From: Otis tarda
Lineage: Eukaryota > Chordata > Aves > Otidiformes > Otididae
Assembly: GCA_026413225.1 (NCBI GenBank)
Contig: JAPMTP010000094.1
Coordinates: 62,001 to 126,000, forward strand
DNA length: 64,000 nt
Direction: 5' to 3'
Shown here: positions 1 through 9,956 of the stretch, in pieces
Position numbering within the stretch: the stretch's first letter is position 1
Layout of the letters: each line of letters opens with the position of its first letter
Position numbers and translations under genes: made by a program
Notes under the pieces: generated by a model
Databases searched by the model: none
Seen by the model: only the letters and a program-made list of their open reading frames with translations
What the model was told of the DNA's origin: nothing

Positions 1-2300
1 AGAGGCTCTGTGATGCTGCTGGGGTTTGGTGGTTTTTTGTGGTTTTTTTTTTAAAAAAACCAAACCTACAGTAAGAGGGGCTCAGTCTGTGGGCGCGGAA
101 GCGGTCAGGGCTCCCTGGAAGCTGCGACGTGGAGGACACGATGGGTGAGTAGCGCTGCAGCACGAGGACTAGACAAACTTTCCCCGGGACAGGGTTTTTC
201 AAAAGAGCGTGGGGAAAGAAACCTGGATGCCGCTGGGTCTGGTGCGCTGAAGTAACTGGAGACTGGCAGCAGCAAAAGTGTAATTTGTGGTGTTTTACAG
301 AAGGACCACCCCAGGTATCTTCTCACCCCCTCTCCCCCCGTGCCAGCCAGACTCTTCTGAGCCACCAAATCGATGCCAAATGAGGGTTTTCCAAGTGGAA
401 AAGGGCAAAGCTCCTTTTGTTAGTGCCCTTTCTTTCTGAGTAAGGGAAACGGCGTTGCCAGAGTAGCGCTGCGGTTTTCCCCGCTCCGATCAGGGCCTGG
501 GACAGTGGCCCGGGGCCAGGCCCGACTCCTGGCAACGTCTGGGCTTGCTGGCGGGCAGCGGGCAGAAACGAGCCCCGCGCTGCTCGGGGAGAGGACAGAT
601 CTCTTTCCTGGGTTGCTTTCTCTGTTGTGGTTTGCGCTCAGATGCGAAGGGGACGGTCCGTTTGAGGCACGTGGATCATTCCGGGGGCTTGGGAGCTGTC
701 GGGGTGCACCGCTGCCAGGTGTGCAGGGTGAAACGGCAGCTGAGCACGTGGTGCATGCAGACCTCTTTTGAATAAATGTTGTGCACAGTGTGTTTGTGCG
801 TGCGTGCGCACTCGTGCGTGGTTGGGCCGTGCCAGGGTCTGCGAGCCGGAGCGGTGTGAGAGCAGCCGGCTGGTTTAGGGCGGATGCCGCTGCACGGGCA
901 GTCTCGGCCGCGCGCCGCCTCCCGGGCTTCCAGCCAAGCGGTCGACGACAAAGGCTTCTGCCTGTTCAGCCCCGGGCTGCCTCAAACGGGGTGGATCTGG
1001 GAGGTGTGGGCAGAGAGCAGGATCTCTGCGGAAGCTGGAGCGAGTGTAGATGACTCCCAGCCACTCTGGGCTGCTGGTAGGGATGTGGTTGGGGTGGTGG
1101 GAGGCTGATGTCGATGTAGTTACGGTCCCTGCGACCAAAGATACAAAAGGAGCACAAATAGCCAAAGCCCAAGCCGAGAGGAGGTGCTGGTCCAGACCCA
1201 TGTCCCAGTTGCTCTTGTTGGTTCTTGTTTCTTAGTGCATCCTGTGAGTTCTGTGGGTGCATTGCAGCAATTTCACTTTGCGGTGCCCCAAGGCACGGTG
1301 CCAGGTGGGCACAGTAACGCCAGGACGCTAGGGACTCCTTTATCCCAGAGAAGGGAAAGAAAGGAGAAGAATATACCGCAGAATGAGGGAGCTGGGCTGG
1401 GGGGTGCCATGAGGGGTGGTTCTTGCTGTGGAGGGCTTGGGAAGGTGGTGCGGCTCCTTGGAAGGTGTCGCGCAGGCGTGTGTGCGCGTGGGAGCCCGCC
1501 CACAGCGGGAGGCCGGGCACGAAGGTCTGTCTGCCTGGTGAAGAAACCCAACCCGATCGGGTGTCCTAGAAAATCGGGGTGAATGAAGCGAGGCATCCTG
1601 TCTGAGCAGCTGGGACCTGAAGGTTCATGGAGCGTCCTTGCCAGGAAGTCCCGTGTCATGGAACAGACGGGCGATAGCAGCATCTTTCGCAACGGCTCAA
1701 GTAGGAAAAGAGCTGGGGAAATGGCGGGAAGTGCAGTGACCGCGGGGAAACGGGCTGTGACTGAAGTAGGAATTCTGTCCCGAATGGCTGACTGGCAAAA
1801 GAGCCTCGCTGGCTGCCCGCGTACTTGTCTGCTGATGGTGTGTTGGAAAGCCAAGGAAGGCGTGGGATGCTGAGGAACACCAGTGCTCCCAGACCTGTGA
1901 CCATGGCTGTCCTAGCACGGCTCGCCCCTGTGTGCGAATGAGGGGGCACTGGGATACGTTGTAAGAGAGCAGGTATTCCTGGAGGGGAGCGTGATGGAGA
2001 CGGCTTTGCCAGGTAAGACGTGCTGGTAGGTGAGAAATGAGGATATGTTTTTCCTAGGCGGTTTGTAAGAGTGCCCGTATATCCCGGCCTCTCTGGAGGG
2101 TCACTTACGGTCAGCGGAAAGGCACGGGATGTGCAGATCTGGTGTTCCTCTGTACAACCGAGGAAGTCTGATGTTGTGAGGAAAGCAGGGGATGCGTTGA
2201 GTGTGGCGGAACGCTGGCACTGGTTGCCGGGGAGGCGGTGGATTCCGCATCCCTGTAAACATTCCGTGCCAGGCGGGACCGGGCTCAGAGCGGCTGATCC

Positions 2301-2331
2301 GATTGGAGTGGCCTGAGTCGCCGCTGGCAAC
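2301..2331 (+). promoter_or_regulatory. Candidate FHAD1 promoter elements (inverted CCAAT box and X-box-like palindrome), copy A
   Basis: GATTGG at 2301-2306 is an inverted CCAAT box. At 2317-2331 GTCGCCGCTGGCAAC resembles the RFX X-box, with half sites GTCGCC and GGCAAC. A non-coding 5' exon appears to end at 2629 (CAG|GTGAGT) and the ATG exon starts at 2725 after TTGCAG, so these motifs sit where a core promoter would be. FHAD1 is known as a gene of ciliated cells and testis, where RFX factors act. The assignment is inference from motif and position. Confidence 0.4.
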
Positions 2332-2741
2332 CTAGAACCACAACGGAACGTCTGCGTTGCCATGGTTCTGTTCCGCGCCCGGCTGTGTCAGTTGGTGTGT
2401 GGCAGAGCTGCTGTTGGCACCCAACTTTGTCGTGTTGCTGGGCCAGTGGCCAGGCAAAAGGAGAAGTTTTGGCGTTTTGTTTTCTTCCAAACCCCAGCGA
2501 GAGGAGCACCCAGGAGGGCATCAGCGAGGGCTGACGCGGCTGGGATTTCCAAGGCTGCAGCGAGGTGGCAGCCACGCTGCCGGCCGGGGCAGAGCCGCCC
2601 TTGGAGCGACGTTGTACCATCTCTAGCAGGTGAGTTGGTCAGCACGTTTGTGGCTGGGTTGCTGTGCGTCGGACGGGGGATTTACTAAATGGTAGTAGTT
2701 GTTCTTTGTAACGTAAGCCTTGCAGGTGAAGGGGCTGGAGG

Positions 2742-5700
2742 ATGCCGGCCTTTCTAAAGAGTTCGGAGGCGTGTTATCAGCTGAAAGCGCCCAGGACGAC
2801 CATAGGCAGGCACGAAGGGTGCGACATCGTCCTGCAGGTAGGGACGGGGAAGCCAGCCGTGGTCAAACGGGCGGTGGTTTGGGTGCAGGGAGGTGGGTGC
2901 GCTGGGGTCCTTCGTGCCAGGCGTAGGGGCTGCCAGCTTGCTTAGGCAGAGACGTGCGGCAGGGGGAGAGAGGGGCGGGAGGGCTTGGCAAATCACTCCC
3001 CAAACCTGACCTGCCCGCTGATTGCCCGTGCCAGACTGCAGGCGTAGCAGATCGTCACGCGGCCCTCGAATTCAGCGCTGCCATCAACGGCTTTGTCCTT
3101 ACGGACTTCAACTCCCGCTGTGGTACCTTTGTCAACGGCTGCCAGATCCAAAACGTGTCCGTGAAAGTGAATGCAGGCGATATCCTGCGCTTCGGAGCAG
3201 CGGGCACGTCCTTTGAGCTGGTGGTGAGTGCTGCTCCCCAGGGAAGGGTGAGATGGGGCTCCCCGGGGAAGGGTGGGCGACGCGGGGCAGCCAGGCTGTG
3301 CTCTGGGGCCAAGCTGGTCTGGGTGATCCTGGGGCAAGGCGAGGTGCGGAGGCTGGAAAGCTTGAGCTCCCTCCGCTGAAGAAAGCGGAGCAGGTCCGTA
3401 GGGAAAAGGAGAAGCCCGGGGCAGGTTTCCCAAGAGCAAGTTGGAGGCGGTGAGCAAGGTAGGGGTGGGAAATGTCCTTTTCCTCGACGTGCGTGTTACT
3501 GTTCCGCAAAAGCTAATGACCCTGGGAGAAGTTTGCTGTCGGATCAAACCTAGAGCAAACCGAAAGGTGCAGGCCTGAGCGGCGCTGTGCTCAGCGGCAG
3601 CGTGCGTGGCTGGCGCTACCGTGGTGTTCTGCACAGCGCAGCCGGGGCATCGCAGTCAGCTTTGGAGCGGAATTAAAATTCAAAGGAAGTGTAAGCTGGG
3701 AAAGAATGTAGTCGAATGCAGTGGCAGTCTCCTGTTTCTGGTGGGGGGAAAATAAAAAAGGAAACCCAAACTGGTAAGGGCTGTTTTTGGAGGTCGTGGA
3801 GCTTTTGGGTTATTTTATAGGTAAGGATTGATAAAGTGCAGTGTTATTTGCATTGCAAATGCATTCTCCTGAGGAATCCTAGGGCATAGATGCGGAGGCA
3901 GAGTCCCGGAAGCGCGTGTGTGGCAGGAGGTGCAGAGCCTGGTCTCTTGGCAGAGCCTGTGTACGAGGAGAACTTTGTTGGAGTCAGACAGTTTGTGCCC
4001 CCAGATACTGGGTTTGGTGGTCTCAGCAAGATTGCTGGTGTGGCAAGCTGAGCTGGGGAGTCCAAAGTTGTCTAGAAAGCCATGACCAAGGGGAGGGAAA
4101 AAAAAAAAAAAGCCCACTTGCACCATGAAGCTGGAGCAGCTGATGTAGGAGACCATGAAGGTGGCTCGTCGGTGCCGTCTGGGGAAGCTCTGCTTGTCGG
4201 GAGGATAGCGGAGAGTGTCCGAATTACGTGTGTGACAGCCCCGGCGCAGGGGGCGGTGATTGCCATGGCAAGGCAGGAGTGCAGTGAGAGGCTTTGGGTC
4301 GGCTCGCTGCACGGGAGAAGTGAGAGGGTGGGGCCACCTGCGTGGGAGCCGGGAGAGGCGGGAAACGAGGGTGTTCGGATAGTGCCGACGACGTGCAGAA
4401 ATAGGGCGGTCGAATGGAGAGAGAGGGGAGAGCTGGAAAAGCATCAAAACCCAAGGATTTTTTTTTTTTTTATTTTGGCCAAAGATGGGGGAGTCTGGAT
4501 TTAAATGTGATCCTTGGGGAACGGAAAGGGGAGAGGACTCAAAGTCCGCCTGCGCTGAGGTCTGTGCCTGGGGTTTGTAGGACATAACGCACGCGGCCCA
4601 AGGGCTAAGGAGGTGCCTGAAGTCTTGCTGCTATTGCGGTCTTTTTTCCCCTCACAGGTGTCCTGTACCCCCGTGGGACGTGGCACAGCATGGAACAGGC
4701 AGCTCAGGGTGGCTTCAAAGGCCGAACTCTCAAAGTTTGTGCCTCATCCGCCCCTCTCCTCGCCGTGGGGGCGGCACGCCCCCGCCTCTTCCAGCAGCCG
4801 GACTCCCGGCACGACCAGCCGCGTGCCCCGTCCGCCGTCACCGAAGCGATCTGGGAGTCCTCGGCCTAAGGGCGTGACCAGCTGCATCCCGCTGGACACT
4901 TTGAGCAGGACCTCCGCCGTGAGGCCAGGTACTCCCCGATGCCGAAGCGGGTGGTTGGTAGCCTGGTGTCCCCTGTGAGGGCCTTGGCCTGGAGCGGAGC
5001 GGATCCGAGCAGAGGCAGTTTTGAGAAGGGCCGCGCCTCGGCAGCAGTGGGCTGTGAGTCCTGGTCCAGTGGAGCTGGCGGGGGGTCGTGTGCAGTGCCG
5101 GGTGGCATGTGGGTCAGTTAAGAAATGGGTTGGATGTCCCAAGGGCAATGCCGTTGCCCTGGTAGCCGAGAGGGACGTTTCCTCTTCCTTTTTCCCTGTG
5201 TGTGATCGGGAAGGGCAAAGTGATGGTTTTTCCTCCTTGGAAGCGCGGTTACTGGCTGCCTTGAGTGCAGAAACCTGAAAGGAGGGTTGTAGCGAACACG
5301 CCTCTGGAAATTCTGCGTGCAATAGCGATGAAGCAGAGGCAGGGGCTTGGAGGAATGGTCCAGCTGGAAAACAAGACTGTTGCCGTGAATGTAGCTTGGT
5401 ACGGCCCGACTCTCAGTCTGGGGCTTTTCCTGCCCTGAGATTTGGGTGGATGGAGCTGGCCGAAGCCGTACGAAGTCAACAGTGAGGCAGCAAAGGAGAG
5501 CTGGTGCAATGGGGAAGTATCACCGGAGCCCTGGTCTGCGGTGTCTCCGCTGCCCTTGAGGCTCGTTGGGGTCCCAGCGGTGTGTTGTTTCTCTCTGGTG
5601 TGCCGATGTTTGCACTGGTTTCTTGTTAGTGCCGAGGAGTTGGTGTCTGTTGTGGTTGTGAGGCGAGCTCGTGGTCTGTAAAGTAGCCGCTGCCTTGGAG

Positions 5701-8700
5701 TAGGTTTGAGGCGAGTGAGCGGGACGCGGCGTGCAGCCGGTTCCCGTGCTGACGTTTGCTGCCGTGGGGTGTGCTTTTTTCCAGTCCTGACCAACATCCC
5801 AGGCAGCAGTGCAACCGGTGCAGAGGAAACCGCTTTCCTGGGGATTCAGGAAGGGGATATCATCCCGCAGGAGAAGGTGAGGTGGGGGAAGGTGTGAGGG
5901 GCACCGTCCCTGTCCCCGTCCTGGGCAGAGCAGGCGAGCCCCGCCAAAAGATTTTGGCTCTGGACAGCCACCCCAGCAGGGTGCAGGGACCGTCAGCGAA
6001 GGGGAGTTCTCCTGGGGATGGGGGTGGGCAGAGTGAATGGCTGTGGATTTGCAGCAATGGAAAAGCTGCCTGGGGCCCCCGGGGCTGCAGGTGGGGGTCA
6101 CCACACCTGCCAGCCTCGACCTGGCCGAGCATCCTCCCCGAGCAGCGCTCTGGAGAAGAGCTGTGCTGCAAATCAGCCCGTTAACCGGTGGGAAAGCTTG
6201 ATGTGGACGAGCTTGAGCTGCCATGCGCGGGAGGGGGACCAGGCTTCCCAGTGACACATCCTGCTGGGTGGCTGGTGGCACTTGTCCCGCAGCACTCATT
6301 TCAAGGCAGAGAGTGCGTCCCCGAGCTTCCCTGGGTGGGTTTCCTCCGCTCCGTGGATGCGGGAAGAGCCGGAGGGAGGCAGGAGCTGGTGCGAGGCGCT
6401 CGGGTGGGACTCTGAATCCCCGATACCCTGGAGCGCAGAGCTGAAAGGCACAGTCTGATACAGCGACGAGTATCCTGGAGATGTCTGTCGCCATCACGGT
6501 CGGGTGGCTGTGGATGTTTGTAGTTTGCGATTGTTGCCTTGGATCCTTTCCCCCCATCCCTGTCGTAGTCTTTCCGATGCCGGAGGAGTTTAGCTCTGTC
6601 ACTGGGTACTCCCTGCAGGTGTTTGTCCTTCCCTCAGCCAGGCAATTCCTTAAAAAGGGGCATTTCCAGGTGCGGGCACTCTCGTGGTCACTGTGCCTTG
6701 TCGGCCCCATGGCGGGCACTCCATCATCGGAGTACGTAGCAGGGCTGGGGCACCAAAGTACGGGTTGAGACAGTTGCTGCAGGAATGACGGTATCTGCCT
6801 GCCCTGACGTCTTTTTTTTCCTTCTTGGGCACCGTTCATTCTAGTGCTCTAGAATTAGAGAGGAAGTGAAGCAGGAGCTCGGAGAGCAAGAATTGACTCC
6901 GTGCCGAAATGTGAGTCGCAAAGCGTTCAGGGCGATGGAGCGCGCGGGCGAGCAGCGAGCATGGGAATGCATCGTTGAGAGAAAAAGCGACCAGGCATTT
7001 TGAGGGAGGTGCTTTGCCTCCGACTCCTGTAATAGAAGGCGCATAATGTGCAGAGGGAGACGGAGGAATGTAAGCTCTGGTAGAAATCATAGAATCATAG
7101 AATCATAGAATGGTTAGAGTTGGAAGGGACCTTCAAAGGTCATCTAGTCCAACCCCCCTGCAAGAAGCAGGGACATCCCTGACTAGATCAGGTTACTCAG
7201 AGCCTCATCCAGCCTTGCCTTGAACATTTCCAGGGATGGGGCATCCACCACCTCTCTGGGCAACCTGTTCCAGTGCTCTACAACTCTCATTGTAAAAAAT
7301 TTTTTTCTAATATCTAATCTAAACCTACCTCCTTCTAATTTAAACCCATTACCCCTTGTCCTATCACAACAGGCCCTACTGAACAGCCTCTCCCCATCTT
7401 TCCTGTAGGCCCCCTTGAGGTATTGGAAGACCGCTATCAGGTCTCCCCGGAGCCTCCTCTTCTCCAGGCTGAACAGCCCCAACTCTCTCAGCCTGTCCTC
7501 ATACGAGAGGTGCTCCAGCCCTCTGATCATCTTTGTGGCCCTCCTCTGGACCCTTTCCAACTGGTCCATGTCCTTCTTGTGTTGGGGGCTCCAGAACTGG
7601 ACACAGTACTCCAGGTGGGGTCTCACCAGGGCAGAGTAGAGGGGCAGAATCCCCTCCCTCGACCTGCTGGCCACGCTCCTCTTGATGCAGCCCAGGATGC
7701 TTTGGCCTTCTGGGCCGCAAGGGCGCATTGCCGGCTCATGTTGAGGTTCTTGTCCACCAGCACTCCCAAGTCCTTCTCCTCAGGGCTGCTCTCAATGCAT
7801 TCCCCGCCCAGCCTGTATTTGTGCCTGGGATTGCCCCGACCCAGGTGCAGGACCTTGCACTTGGCCTGGTTGAACTTCATGAGGTTGGCACAGGCCCACC
7901 TCTCCAGCCTGTCCAGGTCCCTCTGGATGGCATCCCTCCCTTCCAGCGAGTCGACGGCACCACACAGCTCGGTGTCATTGGTGAACTTGCTGAGGGTGCA
8001 CTCTATCCCACTGTCCATATCGCCAACAAAGATCGTAACAAAATCGTAACAGCGCACTGCATTGCAGGAGAATGGTGTCTGAAATAAGAGTGCAAACCAC
8101 TCGAAAACCAATCTGACCGCAGGAAACGTTGAGAGGAAGAAGCTCTGGGCTAAAGGAAATGGGCCAGATGGGGAAAATGTCGGGCTTGGTGGGAGAAACC
8201 CTCTGGAGAGGCGGTGCCGAGCTCCTCTGGTGAGAGCCTGCGCTGTCCCGGGACTCTTGCAGCGCATCAAGGAGCTGGAAGGCGACGTGGAGCGGCTGCA
8301 GGGGGAGGTGCAGAAGTATCGCGCGGAACAGAAGACCATGCGAGGGCAGCTGGCCGAGAAAGCCAAGGTGAGGGTCCGGCTGTGGGGTACGCAGCGGAGG
8401 GCAGGGAGGGATGGGCACGAGATAGTCTGGGTAGAAGGGCTTCTGGCACGTTTGACCGGTCTGGCTTTGATGTGCAAATGCTCTTGGCTTGCAGGCTGAG
8501 AAGACGCTGAAACAATACCGCGCCAGGCAAGCTCTGCGGCTGAAGGCCGTGGGGCGCAAGGAGGAGGTGCTGAGATCCAACCTGGAGCAGGCCAAGGAGC
8601 AGGTAGGGCAGCGGTGGGCATGGGGCAGGACCCTGCGGATCCACGGTCCGGGCTGGAGGCAGCTGCAGGACGCGTGTTCCCAAGGGGAAGGTAAGGTCAT

Positions 8701-9043
8701 TGTGCCTGAGCGCAGGAGCCTCGGAGTCGGAGGAGGAAGGCGCCAGGACAGCCTTTGCCTTGGTATGTAGAGGGCTGGGTCGAGCAGAGCTGCTGTCAGT
8801 TTTCAGTGATTTGTGTCTTCCCGTCTTCCCGTCTTCCCCTCCTGCTGGAAGAGCAGCTGGAGACCGTTGTGCAGGAGAAAGAGTCGGAGAAGTGGCTACT
8901 GCAGGAGGAAATAGCGGAATATGAAGAGCAAAGCAGGCAGCAATCGGAGACAATTTTGGCTCTAGAGGAGAAGATGCTGGAGGCCAAGAAACAGCAGAAG
9001 ACGCTGGAGGAGGAAGTTGCCACGCTCAAGGGAAAAATGGAAG
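2742..9043 (+). pseudogene. FHAD1: FHAD1-like gene, copy A, internally deleted and 3'-truncated
   Basis: Exons matching copy B: 2742-2837 (ATG), 3035-3223, 4658-4928, 5785-5876, 6845-6910, 8263-8367, 8495-8602, and a remnant of the exon ending at 9043. The first two encode a complete forkhead-associated domain (TTIGRHEGCDIVLQ, then DFNSRCGTFVNG), a phosphothreonine-peptide binding fold; the rest is coiled coil. The exons equivalent to B exons 5-7 are absent, but their total length is 480 nt, so exon 4 to exon 8 still joins in phase. Exons 11-17 are gone, and the deletion end lies inside exon 18, removing its splice acceptor. Nothing downstream of 9210 continues the gene until an orphan exon at 27247. 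It could still make a truncated FHA protein, but I read it as a decaying duplicate. Confidence 0.85.
7089..8040 (-). mobile_element. CR1 LINE, 5'-truncated, inserted in a copy A intron
   Basis: The plus strand starts with three ATCATAGA-type units, the reverse complement of the CR1 3' tail, so the element reads on the minus strand. It encodes the C-terminal half of CR1 reverse transcriptase: the end at 7183-7728 ([20 protein letters not shown]) and, in another frame, the part upstream to about 8025 ([20 protein letters not shown]). There is a frameshift near 7690-7740, and the catalytic FADD motif reads FTND. AAATC flanks it at 7084-7088 and 8041-8045, a possible short target duplication. Copy B has an empty site at about 38191. 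Confidence 0.95.
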
Positions 9044-9210
9044 GTAGCTAAGGGTTGTGCAGGGCGAGTGGGTGTGGGGACCACCTGAGGTGCCGTGAAA
9101 CACGCTTAGAGATGGAGGAGTGCCGTGATGGGGAAAGGGTAGTGTGAGAGGGTGGTCAGAGGCTTGCCCGCATGCGAGGCGAGCTCTCAGAGCCCCCAAA
9201 GTGGCCGTTT

Positions 9211-9956
9211 GAGAGATTATAAAGCCTCAACATCAACACCTTATGTTCTGATAGCCCAGCAAATGTGGGAATTTATTCATAGACATAAACTGTTCTCTCC
9301 TGGAACATCCAGGGCCACTGAAAACAACCACAAACATCCCAATTCTACTCTGTCACAAATTATTCCAAGACTTCCAGGGACAGAACACAACCGGGCAAGA
9401 GGAAGTCCTCAGGTATTCTGCCTCTGCTCTCTAAGTATCAAAAACAGGAAATCTGTGCTACAGTGTCGTGTTCTTAAATAACCAGCCATCAAACCAGGAA
9501 GGTAACTGTAGCCAATCTGTAGATCCCTGCTGTCACGAACAGGCACCAGATACAGAACTGAGTTTCTAAGAAAGAACAGTGATGGCCTAGACACTGTGAA
9601 GGGCAAGTGTACTTAGCGCAAAAAGATCAGTCACCTGACCATATTTAGCCATGGCAGCGCCAAAAATACCAAATGTGTTACATCTGCTGTATGGACTGAA
9701 AACAGGAGTAGAAATGTCACCTGACAGCAGTTCCTAGGATCTGGTGTGATTTAGGAGTCCTGTGACAAAAGTACTGTCCCAGCAGGCTTAAAAATGTCCG
9801 TCTGCTTTGGGACATCAAACCTACCCCATCACAACAAAAATTAACAGCAGCTTTAACAGGAAAGAGAAATCTGAATGCCTCTGTACGCCAATATCCAGGA
9901 AAAAGTGAACAGACTGAACCCGCTACCAAAGAATACAATGCTTTAGGGACACTCAC
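9211..9956. other. Intron 2 sequence of the RBBP6-like fragment, starting at a breakpoint
   Basis: From 9217 on the sequence matches the last 110 bases of the window (63891-64000), which lie in intron 2 of the minus-strand RBBP6-like gene. The FHAD1 similarity ends at 9210, with GA shared by both sides. No exon was seen here. Confidence 0.8.

Larger units (their letters stand above)
1..9210 (+). repeat. Segmental duplication, copy A (TMEM51 3' UTR plus FHAD1-like)
   Basis: This stretch is near-identical to 28302-42995. The first 39 bases match the DNA just after the TMEM51 stop codon at 28299, so the duplicated unit probably began in or upstream of TMEM51. Relative to copy B, copy A has about 320 extra bases at 40-359, lacks B 34012-37192 (about 3.2 kb) and lacks B 38973-42617 (about 3.6 kb). 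It also carries a CR1 insertion at 7089-8040. Similarity stops at 9210, after the shared bases CCGTTTGA. Long runs without a difference suggest a recent duplication or gene conversion. Confidence 0.93.
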
